Assembly (NCBI GenBank): GCA_963573385.1
Contig: CAUYLG010070438.1
Span: 62,001-126,000 of the forward strand
Length of the DNA stretch: 64,000 nucleotides
Reading direction: 5' to 3'
DNA from: Cacajao melanocephalus
Taxonomy: Eukaryota; Chordata; Mammalia; Primates; Pitheciidae
Shown here: positions 52,311 through 63,769 of the stretch, one piece after another
Layout: the number at the start of each line of letters is the position of its first letter
Numbering within the stretch: the stretch's first letter is position 1
The notes under the pieces: generated by a model
The model's input: the letters and a program-made list of their open reading frames with translations, nothing else
What the model was told of the DNA's origin: nothing
Database searches by the model: none
Translations under genes and position numbers: made by a program

Positions 52311-52445
52311 GCACTTTTGAAAGGGCCTGAAAGACACAAAGGGGCCCTAGAGGTATTTCTCCTGGTTCCAAGTACAGAGGCCACTTTCAACCAGGAGAAA
52401 TACCTCTAGGGCCCCTTTGTGTCTTTCAGGCCCTTTCAAAAGTGC
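52311..52445. repeat. Perfect 57-bp inverted repeat with a 21-nt spacer
   Basis: The left arm 52311-52367 (GCACTTTTGAAAGGG...CTCCTGGTT) is the exact reverse complement of the right arm 52389-52445 (AACCAGGAG...CTTTCAAAAGTGC), with no mismatch over 57 bases. The spacer 52368-52388 ends GCCACTTTC, the complement of GAAAGTGGC at 52301-52309 just left of the arm. The arms are ordinary mixed sequence, not a known repeat family. Perfect identity implies a recent origin, gene conversion or an assembly artefact. Confidence 0.97.
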
Positions 52446-52609
52446 ATACACACATAGACATGCATGCACATATAAACGAGCACACATATATGCAAAATCA
52501 CACTTGAAAACATGTATGTACACAAAACATGCACACATATGCAATGCACACACATGCATGTGCACACACGCACACTCGCATGCACACGCACACACACACA
52601 CACACACGG
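52446..52609 (+). repeat. Imperfect (CA)n/(CATG) alternating purine-pyrimidine tract
   Basis: About 160 bp of CA, TG, TA and CATG steps ending in a pure CA run before CGGGACAG. It starts exactly where the inverted repeat ends. Long alternating tracts of this kind can adopt Z-DNA (general knowledge). Confidence 0.92.
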
Positions 52610-52829
52610 GACAGACAAATAAGCCAAAACAAAACCAAACAAAAAAAGGCCCACGCAGGAGAGGAGAAAATGTCCCCTTTATATCTGCAGGCTGCCTCCA
52701 GCGAAAGCATTCCTAAATACGATAGGTTAAATATATTGCTGCCATTACACTCTACAAGAAACACATTCCATAAAAATGAAGGTGCTGTAAATTATACAAA
52801 TATGATGCTAACAAGCCAGGAAACGCACC

Positions 52830-53330
52830 ACTAATGAGGTCAGCTACAGAACTCCCGCAGCGCTGCAAATCATATGCCAATCCTGCGTATGAGGTACAAG
52901 AACGGCATTGGGTCAGCATTTTCTGAGTGTGTTTGTAACCTGCTGTTTGGTGTATGGTTACACAGGTAGATAAAAAGCCTCCGCTTCTCCCCGCAATGGC
53001 ACCCCCACAACTTTGTTTATGTGTCAAATATCCAAGTCACCAGACGAGCACACTAAGCATTAACGTACCTGACTATTATGCCTATTGTTCTTCTGCCCAG
53101 AGTAGAGAATTAGTCACTCAGATGTGTAAATATTGGTTACAGTTTTGAAGCATGCAAGCTTTGTGTTCCTATCAGCCCCATTCCTGGAGGAATTATGCAT
53201 GCTGTTGGCACCGGGTTTTGTACACACTGTATTTGCTAAAGCTCTAAAAATCAAATAAACATGTTCTCGGCTCCTGAATTATTAGTCCATTCACCATCTT
53301 TCCCCATTAGGGGGGGAAACAATAAACACA
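52830..53330. promoter_or_regulatory. Candidate conserved non-coding block
   Basis: Repeat-poor, with varied motif content: GCTGCAAATCATATGCC (POU-like), GTAAATATTGG and TTGTTTATG (forkhead-like), CTATTGTTCTTC (SOX-like) and GAATTATTAG. It includes the 53207-53305 module, which has a second copy 1.8 kb upstream. Regulation is inferred. Confidence 0.35.
53207..53305 (+). repeat. Unnamed module, copy 2 of the second direct pair
   Basis: GGCACCGGGTTTTG, GCTCTAAAAATCA (53241-53253) and CTGAATTATTAGTCCATTCA (53274-53293), then ATCTTTCCCC. The left half is about 15 bases longer than copy 1. Confidence 0.75.
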
Positions 53331-53595
53331 CCGAAATATGGCATTTAGGAACTGCAACAAGATTTCTGCTTGGCATTTACAAGTTGGAGAACAATCGAAA
53401 CATCCTTCCTCTGCCTTTGTCACGCAGCCTTCAGCACCGAGAGCCGAGACAGCTTTGAAGTCGCTCCTGACCTCTTAGAGAATGAGATCTTCACCTAGAG
53501 ACGATGTGCGGCTTCTATTTCCAGACAGGTATCAGACATGGGGTTTGATCCTGCGCCCAGGGATGAGGCGGGGAGAGACTCAAAAATCTAGGCAT

Positions 53596-53824
53596 TACCA
53601 CCTGGGCAATATAGCAAGACCCCGTCTCTACAAAAAGAATTTAAACACAGTATTGGCCAGGAGTGGTGGTCCATGCCTGCAGTCCCAGCTACTCAAGAGG
53701 CTAAGGCAGGATTGTTTGAGCCCAGGAGTTCAAATCTTCGGTGAGTTATGATCATGCCACTGCAATCCAGCCTGCGTGACAGAGCAAGACTTGGTCTCTT
53801 TAAAAAAAATGGGAAAAAAAAAAG
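53596..53824 (+). mobile_element. 5'-truncated Alu, sense
   Basis: Begins within the left arm at ACCTGGGCAATATAGCAAGA, then GGCCAGGAGTGGTGGTCCAT and an A-rich tail. AATCTAGGCAT flanks it exactly at 53585-53595 and 53825-53835, an 11-bp target duplication proving truncation at insertion. Confidence 0.94.
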
Positions 53825-53835
53825 AATCTAGGCAT

Positions 53836-54524
53836 CAAAGAAACCCATTCCCCCAAATTCAGAGGCTAGAGACGTGTCTACTAAGAGCAGCCTGACTTCC
53901 TTCTCTTAGAGTTCTCTAACTCTGTACTCCCTGCCCAACGTTGGGGTTAGCAAAGTCACATGATACAGTTTAAGGTGCATTGTTCAAAATGGTTAAATTC
54001 CTCCTATATACCAAAGAACCCCCAGACTGGCAACTATTTGGAAGAAAAGAGCTCTGCCAGCTTCAGGGGCCAATCCCATTGTTGCTTGGCACATTTTTTT
54101 CCAATACTAAGATCCAGGGCAGTTAAGGTTTAAAGCCATTGAGGGTGAGTGAATAGAAAAATTGAGAAGTTTACAGTGAGATGCTCAAAAGGATACAAGC
54201 GAACATTTAGCAGATAAATATGATCACAAAAATATCTCCTACCTCCCCCAACGCTAAGCAAGGTATTTATGGTAGAGCTTAGTTCAGAGCCAACATCAGG
54301 GGAGGAGGGGTATTTTTCTGAAATGCCTGGCCTAGCCCTAGTCTCAGACACCTGTTTATACTCCATCTCAAAGGTTTTATTGAGTCTGCATTCTCCCCAG
54401 TCTAGGGGCCCTGCCGTGGATCTATTTGTATACACACATCACAGGTTTTGGAAATAGCTTCAGCACATAAATGCCATTATTTCCAACACAGTTGGTGTAA
54501 ACCATATTTACTACCCAAACACTC
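53836..54524. other. Unassigned sequence
   Basis: No family recognised. A 101-codon minus frame (54130-54435) has no domain. Confidence 0.45.
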
Positions 54525-54760
54525 AGCTAAAAATTGAGCTGCAAAGGAAACAGTCGCAGCCACAGCAACAACAGCAACAACAAAGAAATCAGTGACACTA
54601 CAAATCACAGCCACAAATCAAACACATTTGTAAAGTGGCCTTGAGGTGGAAAGCACAAAGCAAAGCCATAGCAAGATGGCAGGCGGCAGCGGCGATGCTC
54701 CACTCGTTGGAAGGAAAATTGGATTAGTAATTTCCTACTCTAAATTAAATACAGACGGCT
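54525..54760. promoter_or_regulatory. Possible regulatory patch with a YY1-like site
   Basis: CAAGATGGC at 54672-54680 matches the YY1 core and is followed by GGCGGCAGCGGCGATG, a small CpG-bearing patch unusual in this window. Upstream are CAA/CAG-rich runs. Weak evidence; no transcript start can be shown. Confidence 0.25.
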
Positions 54761-55094
54761 TGTGGGGAGCACACAGGGATACAAAAAGGAGTGGGATAGG
54801 CGCAGAAGGAGGAAGACACCATAAGAGAAGCATTATTTTTTTCTCACTGCCATGAAATCTCAATGGTCTGTGTGATCACTAACAAGGAAATCTCAGGGTC
54901 CACACAGGGAATGCTGCGACCATCACTGACATTCAACATCCAGCATAGTCCAAACAAGAGGAGACATCCAATGGGCAGTATCGCTGCAAGTCAAGGCTCC
55001 CCTGCCCCGCCCTGGAAGTGGGAATTGTTTGGCTTGTTACTCCAATGAAGAAAGAGAAGGCCACAACATCAAAGCCACACCCACACCCCAAGTG

Positions 55095-55980
<886 letters not shown>

Positions 55981-57119
55981 TGATCATAGTTGAAAATTTC
56001 CTGTAATGAACACAAGGCAGCCTTCAGTAGAAGATAACACTTATTCCTGTATTCCTCCTGTGTTTTCACAGAGGGAGAGGGAGTCACTGCAGAAGCAGGC
56101 ACAGGACTGTGTGCAGGAAGACAGAGGCAGCTGTCTCCAGCCTGTGCGAGTCTGTCGTGAACACCTGAGCCCTGGGGTCTTTCACGCCACCTCCCTGCTG
56201 GAAAGCACTAAGCCAGCATAGTATCCTTCCCAACTGCCTCTGCTTCCTCCCAGGCAAAATGTGTGTGCAGGGGAGGGCCAGTGAAAGAGGGAGACAGAAA
56301 GATATGGCTCTTCCAGGCCAGGCAGAAGGTACTTGAACTCGGTGGGAAGGTCGGCTGTTTGTAACAGGAATAAGTTGAAAATCGCCATCACCTAGAGCAG
56401 ACAAAGTGTGAAATATGCATTTTTCTCTTTCATTTTACACCATTTTTATGAGACCTCTGTGTAGATGCAGCAAGCAGACCCTTGGCTTGAGCCCTGCAGG
56501 GTTGGCAGATTTATTATTGAAGAAGAAAAAAATGAAAACAGTTCAGCTGTCTGGCCAGGTAGAAGGAATTATCTCCACTTGAAAGAAATAGACAAAGAAA
56601 AGACTTGCCAGGGTGGTAAGAAGGGCCCTTGCCCTGCCCAAAGCTGTGCGCCCTCCACTGCAGCTAAAATCCATCACTAATTCTTCAAATGGCTCTTATT
56701 TCTACCTCCAACCTGGCTACAAGAACCAAACTGCCTCTCCTGCAAGCCCCTCACCAGCTCTCTTCGTACCAAACCCTCTCGGTGCCTGTCCTCACATGGT
56801 GGAGTTGCCAGCCTCATGCAGATGTTGATTCTTCTGTAAGCACCAAGGGGGTGGGTCCAGACCCGGAAACTGCTCCCCAGCTGGGGCACCTGGTGGGACC
56901 TGCATATAGAGCAGCAAATAACCACGAGTTCCAGCCTCTGGAGAGGCCTCCAGTCAAAAACTTGGAGCCCCTCCTCGGCCGTTTTCTGGGGCCCTTCCCT
57001 ACCCAGGGCTCAGCCCAGAATCAGTTCAGCCTTGGGTCAAATGCCCCACCTTATTTTCAGAAACAGTAAGACTCTCGGAGTACCGGAAATGGCTGTTACA
57101 ATTTATAAAATGCCCTTTC
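55981..57119. other. Unassigned sequence
   Basis: Nothing named. Frames of 100-126 codons (56084-56404 minus, 56689-57069 plus) lack domains and overlap frames on the other strand. Confidence 0.45.
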
Positions 57120-57720
57120 ACTCACATTATCACCTTCAACCAACTTTTCATTTTAACAAACTTAATTCTTACCATGTGCCAGGTACCATGCTAGGTACTA
57201 GAAAGTGCTCTCACAGACCAGTGGGCTGGCGCCTTAGTCCTCGGACAGCTATAACAAAATACCATAGACTGGGTGCCTTATAAATAACAGAAATGTACTG
57301 CTCACAGTTTGGAGGCTGGGAAGTCTAAGACCAAGGAGTCGGCAGATTCAGTGTCTACCGAGGTTTCCCACTGCTTCGTAGATGGCACCTTCTTTCTGTC
57401 TTCACACAGCAGGAGGGGCAGAAGGGCTTCTTCCAGCCTCTTCTATAAGGACATTCATCCTTCCAAAAAATCCTCACCTCCTGATACTATTGTACCGGGA
57501 TTAGGTGTCAACATACAAATTTGGGGATGGGAGGGGGGACACAAACATTCAGCCTCTCCCAGCCCCCGCTCAGGTAGATGTGATTTTCCTGCCCATTGGA
57601 TAGTTGAGGAAACTGGGACTAAAGGAAATTAAGTACTAGCCCAAAGCCACAGAGACATCATGGGAAAAATTTACACCTTGGAGCCAGCCTGGCTGGTCTG
57701 AATCCACAACCTGTGTTCTG
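57120..57720 (-). mobile_element. MIR element, antisense, split by an LTR
   Basis: CCATGTGCCAGGTACCATGC (57173) lies left of the LTR. GAGGAAACTGGGACTAAAGG, AAGTACTAGCCCAAAGCCAC and AGCCTGGCTGGTCTGAATCC lie to the right. Together they give reverse-complement MIR order. Confidence 0.65.
57227..57560 (-). mobile_element. MLT1-type MaLR LTR, antisense
   Basis: GCTATAACAAAATACCATAG, GGTGCCTTATAAATAACAG, TCACAGTTTGGAGGCTGGG and GGGGGGACACAAACATTCAG are the antisense of an MLT1-like LTR. The final CCATAGCA is missing, so no target duplication could be assigned. Confidence 0.8.
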
Positions 57721-58289
57721 TTTCCCTCTCTCTTCTTCAGAGTTCTCTAGAGCCCTGCTGCCTGTCCTCCCTTCCCCTGTCCAGCCATCCTTGGAAGATA
57801 CTTTTCCAACAATGCTCTTCGCCCAGGAGCTCTGCTGCTGCTCACCTTGATCAAAGGCCACACTCACCCAGAGGAAAACAGATAGATAAAAGATGCTTCC
57901 TGCATCCCAGAACCTGAGCCTGTTGCCTTGTCCCTGGCTCTTACTGCTCACCTTCTCTGGTCATGGAGAACTGGTTGGCTCTCCCCAACTCTGACTATAC
58001 TTCCCAGTCCTGCAACCCTTGTCTGCCCCCTAGAAACTGAGACGCTGAAGTCTCAGCTGGGGTTCCTTTTCCAAGACCATTGCAGACAAGGGAGGCTCAA
58101 TCCCTCACCCTCCCTCTCAACCATCCGCCTCACCACCAGCACGAGCCGCTCCTGCACCACTGTCCTGCCAGACTGTACTTCCTTGCCCCACACTCCTCCC
58201 CTCTCCCCAACCCCCAAAGAAGTGAGGGATGAGTGTTTGCAAAGTGCTATAAGGAAGAAAGGAGCCAAGTACTTCCCATCCACAAGAAG
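57721..58289. other. Unassigned C-rich sequence
   Basis: No family or gene. A 124-codon plus frame (57928-58302) is Ser/Thr/Pro/Leu-rich and reads as chance. Confidence 0.45.
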
Positions 58290-58420
58290 AAAGCAATTTT
58301 AATTGAAAAACGGAATCACAGATTACATGCAAATCTTTGCTGGCAAATTTCAATTACTGCCAAATTAAATGCATAGCTAAGCTAAGCGTCTTCGGGACAC
58401 TCCATTTAATGTTTTCCCGG
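58290..58420. promoter_or_regulatory. Candidate conserved element with a perfect octamer
   Basis: ATGCAAAT (58327-58334), the POU/octamer consensus, lies between TTTTAATTG and TTTCAATTAC, with AAATTAAATGCATAGC downstream. The block is A/T-rich between C-rich flanks and repeat-free. Regulation is inferred. Confidence 0.35.
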
Positions 58421-58669
58421 GATGTGTCCACTGCAATCAGAGGCAGCATGATAGGTGTCCTCCTGCAGAATAAGCCCCCGGGGAAGCACTCCAGGATGCT
58501 CAGGCTCTAGCTGCTTGGCACCCACATTTGGACCTTCAACAAGGTTATCTCAGCTGGGAAGTGGCCCAGGAGGGAGGAAAAGAGAATGGTTCTTCCTGGC
58601 TTTACCCTTCCAGCCTCCAATCCTTCAAAAACAAGCAGGCACCAGCAAGGGGGGAAAAAGGAAGTATTC

Positions 58670-58850
58670 TAATAGCAATAATACTAACATTTACCTGCCA
58701 AAAAATTGCCTTGTCTTTGCCTATTGTTTTACAAATGAGAAGACTGAGGCCAGAGCAGACCTTGAGCAAGCTCAGGCAGCTCGGTGCCGGGCCAAGACAG
58801 GAGCACAGGTCACCCATGCCCAGAACAGGATTTTGTCCCTACATCACCCA
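58670..58850 (-). mobile_element. MIR element, antisense
   Basis: TTTACAAATGAGAAGACTGA, GGCCAGAGCAGACCTTGAGC and AGGAGCACAGGTCACCC follow the complement of MIR. Confidence 0.62.
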
Positions 58851-58999
58851 GTTAACCCTAAAGAATAGGGTGCATGATCTGCTGGGGCCTGGGGATGATG
58901 ATGCTGTTTTTATTCGGCTTTTTCACTTCATTCTCTTACTCTACTTTGCATTGGCAACTGTGTCAGGCACTTTGCTCCCTGCCACATGTCACTCAATAC

Positions 59000-59080
59000 A
59001 GGTCAACACATGTATACTGGCTGCTTCAACACATCAGGCACAGTGCTAGGTACTGGGACGATAAGACCAGAAACCCAACC
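59000..59080 (-). mobile_element. L2 3' end, antisense
   Basis: CACATCAGGCACAGTGCTAG and TACTGGGACGATAAGACC match the complement of the L2 tail. Confidence 0.5.
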
Positions 59081-59799
59081 ACTCATGCATCCCACACAGC
59101 TGTAGGTCATATCCTGCAAGCACTGTGTCTTGCTGTGAGGGTGAACATGACAATCACCACAACTGAGACTTTGGTTTTCAGACAGTCTCTACAAGCAGAT
59201 TGTAAATGCCTTAAGGAGAGAACTGTGATCATTGATCTAAGCAACTCTACCCTCTAGGTTCAGCACTCTTTGGAACCTCCCTTACTGTGCACTCACAGAA
59301 AGTAATATATATTGGAAAGAAATCTGTAAGACTATGGTCGTTGTTGCTCAAAAAACTTGGGGATACACATGTGAAGTGTTGCCCTGAATTAAGAGGTGCT
59401 CCTAGATGCCTTCCATCCAAACAGGAAGTTACTTATCTCTACGAGATTGCTTCGATGCTGGCCAATACTCAAGACTCTAGAACACACCAGGGAGCATTCG
59501 GACAGTCATGCCCAACGTCCCACCTGCCTTGGCATAGGGTACCCCTTCTCTGGCCTGGTGATGGATCCCAGGACCTTCTGGATATCTGGGTGTAGACAGC
59601 ATGAGAAGGAGGTGGTCTGTAGGCCTGGCCCCAGAGTGGGAAGCCACACTGGGAAGCTGGAGCAGATGCTCTGTCCAGGGCCCCCATCCTCAGTCTGATG
59701 AGATAAGCCAGGAACAGTCTGACAGGCCAGGCTCCTGGAGAGAAAGAAAGTCCCCCTCGGCAGGGCCTGGGGCTGCCCAGCTAGGGCCGCCTCCCACTC
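59081..59799. other. Unassigned sequence
   Basis: No named repeat. Overlapping frames near 100-160 codons on both strands (59287-59595 plus, 59506-59991 minus) show no domain. Confidence 0.45.
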
Positions 59800-60060
59800 T
59801 GACTCCACCTCTGCAGAGCGTGTGGGTTCTCGTGGCCTTATCTGCCAGATGGCTCCCGGAGGGGGTGATTTATTAGGTGCAGAAAGCTCGCTGATAAATT
59901 TTACTGCAAGTCCCCGGCAGAAGACTGGGGGTAGCAACAGCCCGGCACAGGCAGCTCTAATGGAAAGTGCCGTCACCAAAGAGCAAAGCATTATTTATGA
60001 CTGTCTGTAATGCCGTTCGGGGGAAATTCATCATCGCCTCCCTGCTCCTTGCACGCAGGG
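59800..60060. promoter_or_regulatory. Candidate regulatory block with GATA and E-box motifs
   Basis: CCTTATCTGCCAGATGGC combines a GATA site (as TTATCT) with an E-box (CAGATG). GCTGATAAATTTTACTG and AAGCATTATTTATGACTG follow. Repeat-free, with an unusual mix of A/T motifs in G/C-rich surroundings. Inference only. Confidence 0.33.
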
Positions 60061-60639
60061 ACAGCAGCACTAGGGGGTGGCGGGGAGAGCACAGGACAGG
60101 TGGGGAACATACAGAGCTTCTCTGGGAATCTGCCAGTGGAGAGCAAGGCCATATTTTCCCTCGGTGACCCAACTCCCCTTGGCAGGCACCGACCTGCAAT
60201 TCCCTTCATCTCCCCTCTTTTCTCCCCTACACTATTCTCAACCCTTGCCCTAGTTCCGCCACCAAAACACAGAGAAGAGAGAAAAAGAGTAATGTTTCCC
60301 TGTTCTGTACTGGAGTGCAGATTCTTGCATGTCAGCACGGATGAAGGCAGTCCTGCCAGGAAGCAGAGATCTAGACCAAATGACCACCCAGTCCCCGTTA
60401 AGCTCGGAGCAAGAAAGGGGATGTTCTCCCAATTTGCAGTGGCTAAACAAAGCAAGACAGTGACCCAGCTATGCTCACCAGCAGTCAGAGGCAAGGAGAT
60501 CACAAGGCTGGAGTCCCTACTAGGCCATGAAGCTTGTTCCCTGCCCCATCAGCTGGATGGAGACATTTGGGGAAATGCCCTGTCCTAGCCCACCTCGCTC
60601 TCACCACGTCAACAGGTGAGGTCCCAATCCCTGTACTTT
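60061..60639. other. Unassigned sequence with long overlapping frames
   Basis: A 192-codon plus frame (60010-60588) overlaps a 170-codon minus frame (59991-60503). They are the longest frames in the window. Neither has a recognisable domain, signal or exon context, and frames on both strands suggest stop-poor composition. I do not call a gene. Confidence 0.4.
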
Positions 60640-60845
60640 TTTCCAGCACATACAGAGTAGTCATGGATTGCTATCTGTCTTACATTGGAATTATTTATGT
60701 CTAAGTCTGTCTTTATTATCAAATTAAGTGCTCCTTGAGGGCAGGGTCTGTATCTTACGACTCATTTTTATATTTATCTCAGCAGTAAGCAAAGCTCCTG
60801 CATGCTCACGGTAGCCTTGATAAATGCTTGATAATAAAATTTCAC
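60640..60845 (+). mobile_element. L2 3' end
   Basis: AAGTGCTCCTTGAGGGCAGG, GTCTGTATCTTACGAC and GCCTTGATAAATGCTTGAT follow the L2 tail order. Confidence 0.75.
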
Positions 60846-60957
60846 TGACAGAGTTAGGATCTCCTGGGGCTGTGGCCCCATGTGTTTGTAGTCATCTGTC
60901 ACCAGCTGGTATTCACAGCAATTTAAAGGAAAGCTCATCCCCACCCACCCGTCAATC

Positions 60958-61030
60958 AGCACGGTATAATGGAAAGATCACTGGATTAAGAGTCAGGAAG
61001 GATGGGTTCTAGTGTTTAGTAACCCCAGAC
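60958..61030 (+). mobile_element. MIR element, 5' part
   Basis: CGGTATAATGGAAAGATCAC and GATTAAGAGTCAGGAAGGAT with GGGTTCTAG match the MIR start. Confidence 0.65.
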
Positions 61031-61157
61031 ATTTTTTTAATATATAACATGGGCCAAGTCAGATTTTACCACTAGCACATGATTAAATGTGGGCAGCTCA
61101 GTTTACTCCCGTATGGGTTGGCATTCTGGGGACTAAAGGATGATAAAATCTGCTCAT

Positions 61158-61291
61158 TCTAACTCACAGGACTTCTATGGAAACATGAGTATGGTGAAAA
61201 GCAGATCTGAGTTCTAGAAAGAGAGGGAACAGCTTGTATCAGATGGCTCTCTATGCCAAGAAATGTGCTAAAGGGCCCTGTGTGTGCCATC
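61158..61291 (+). repeat. Direct duplication, copy 1
   Basis: TCTAACTCACAGGACTTCTA, AGCAGATCTGAGTTCTAGAA and GTGTGTGCCATC recur at 61961-62089. Identity is about 91 percent by eye, with essentially only transitions plus one 5-bp and one 1-bp gap. The right end runs into MIR sequence. Confidence 0.92.
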
Positions 61292-61370
61292 TCATTTAAA
61301 TACCTTCACAATAATCCCGTGGGGTAGATTTTATTATTATGTTCACAATATAAATTTGAAAACGGGGTGT
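61285..61370 (-). mobile_element. MIR fragment, antisense
   Basis: CATCTCATTTAAATACCTTC, ACAATAATCCCGTGGGGTAG and TTTTATTATTATG match the complement of the MIR 3' half. Confidence 0.7.
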
Positions 61371-61374
61371 CAAC

Positions 61375-61520
61375 AGCTTCACTAACTGGCTGGGTATCCT
61401 TGAGGTGAGTCATTTTCCCTCTTGGGGCTTCTTATCTCATCTGCGCAATAAAGGAGTTGGACGAGATGCTGGTAAGGTCCCTTCAGGTTCAAATCCCTGT
61501 GAATCATCTACTGATACTGT
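61375..61520 (+). mobile_element. MIR-like fragment, sense
   Basis: GGTGAGTCATTTTCCCTCTT and CTTATCTCATCTGCGCAATA fit MIR, and TGGACGAGATGCTGGTAAGG is seen in some MIR-related 3' ends. Confidence 0.55.
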
Positions 61521-61960
61521 TGCCCAAGCAGCCTTGGTTCTAGCCCATGGGAAGGGTGGGGTGAGATGGGTCACCAGCATTTCCAAGAGCAATGAGCTAT
61601 GTATGAAGGGGGCTACTTAATGTTTTGCTTGAAGATTTTACTTCAACAAGAAATATCAAAAAAATGTGGTACTAGAATCCACTACTGTCTCCTGAGAAGA
61701 AAAGCATTTAACAACCTCAGGCCAGAAAGGAGGCCGGCCAGAGGCAGGGGGATGGTAGGTGTTTCAGGAGCCTGGTCCAAGTTGCCCACCTCTGACCATT
61801 CTGACCCAGTGAGGACACTGACAACAGTGCCACTGATGAGGCCCCATCCGTCTCATTGCCAGCTCCCCACCTGACATTTTTTCAAGAATCGTGACATATT
61901 AGATCAAGAAAATAACTTTACGGCCTCTAGTCCAAAAGATTTGCCTAGAAACCGAGGACT
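61521..61960. other. Unassigned sequence between the duplicated copies
   Basis: No family recognised. It separates the two copies of the 130-bp duplication and is present once. Confidence 0.5.
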
Positions 61961-62089
61961 TCTAACTCACAGGACTTCTGTAGAAACATGAGTACGGTGA
62001 GAAGCAGATCTGAGTTCTAGAAAGGGAGGAACAACTTGTATCAGATGGTTCTCCAAGAAATATGCTAAAAGGCTCTGTGTGTGCCATCA
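61961..62089 (+). repeat. Direct duplication, copy 2
   Basis: Second copy of 61158-61291, lacking five bases present near 61250. After it, sequence goes through a short CA run to the MIR fragment at 62100. Confidence 0.92.
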
Positions 62090-62099
62090 CACACACAAG

Positions 62100-62200
62100 T
62101 CATTTTGTCTTGGGTAAAATTACTTGCTCAAGATAACAGAGTTACTGAGTGACAGAGCTAACAAGAAATCAAACCTCCTGACAACTCATCAGTGCTCTTT
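62100..62200 (-). mobile_element. MIR fragment, antisense, 5' half
   Basis: AAAATTACTTGCTCAAGATA, GAGTTACTGAGTGACAGAGC and AAGAAATCAAACCTCC are the complement of the MIR 5' half. It complements the 3' half seen next to duplication copy 1. Confidence 0.72.
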
Positions 62201-62203
62201 TTC

Positions 62204-63110
<907 letters not shown>

Positions 63111-63114
63111 ATGT

Positions 63115-63350
63115 AGTAAATAAATAAGAATAAACATTTTGGAGTCAGACAGCTTTAGTTTCAAGAATCACATCCATATCCTGTGTCTTTCAAAGAAAGT
63201 TACTTAACTTTTCTGAACCCAAATTTCCTCTTATGGAAATAATGATCATTTCTTTGTAGGATTATTTTAAGAACTGCATTAGACAATGCAGTCCTAGTGA
63301 AGTGTCCAGGATAATAGATGTACAATATATGATACTTATTATTATGACTC
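63115..63350 (+). mobile_element. MIR element
   Basis: CATTTTGGAGTCAGACAGCT, AGTTACTTAACTTTTCTGAA, CAAATTTCCTCTTATGGAAA and GTAGGATTATTTTAAGAACT follow the MIR order. Confidence 0.78.
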
Positions 63351-63377
63351 TAACATTCAGAAAGTCAAATGGACCAG

Positions 63378-63769
63378 TTCTATGGTTTGAATGTTTCTGT
63401 TCCCTCCCACATTTATGTGGAAACTTGGTCCCCAATGCAGTAGCATTAGAAGGTGGGCCTAATGAAAGGTGTTTAGGCCATATGAACTCTACCATTATGA
63501 ATGGATTTATGCCACTATGAAAAGGGCTTGTAGGAATGAGTTCCCTCTCTTTTTCCCTTCTGCCATGGGAGGGCACAATGTGCAGCCCCACATGCCCTTC
63601 TACTGTCTGCCAGATGAGGATGCAGCAAGAGAGGCCTTGCCAGACACAAGATGCTGGTGTCATGGTCTAGGACTTCCCAGCCTCTGGAACTGTGAGAAAT
63701 AAATTCCATTTTTTATAAATTATCCAGCCTCAGGTATTCTGTTACAATGGCACAAAATGAACTGAGACA
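63378..63769 (+). mobile_element. Solo LTR, MLT1A-type MaLR
   Basis: TTCTATGGTTTGAATGTTTC to AAAATGAACTGAGACA, with AAGGTGGGCCTAATGAAAGG, GGACTTCCCAGCCTCTGG and TGTGAGAAATAAATTCC inside. ACCAG at 63373-63377 recurs at 63770-63774, a perfect 5-bp target duplication. Confidence 0.93.

Noticed and set aside
52347..52764. Cys/Val- and His/Thr-rich frames
   Set aside because: They read the CA/TG tract and the inverted repeat; no gene context.
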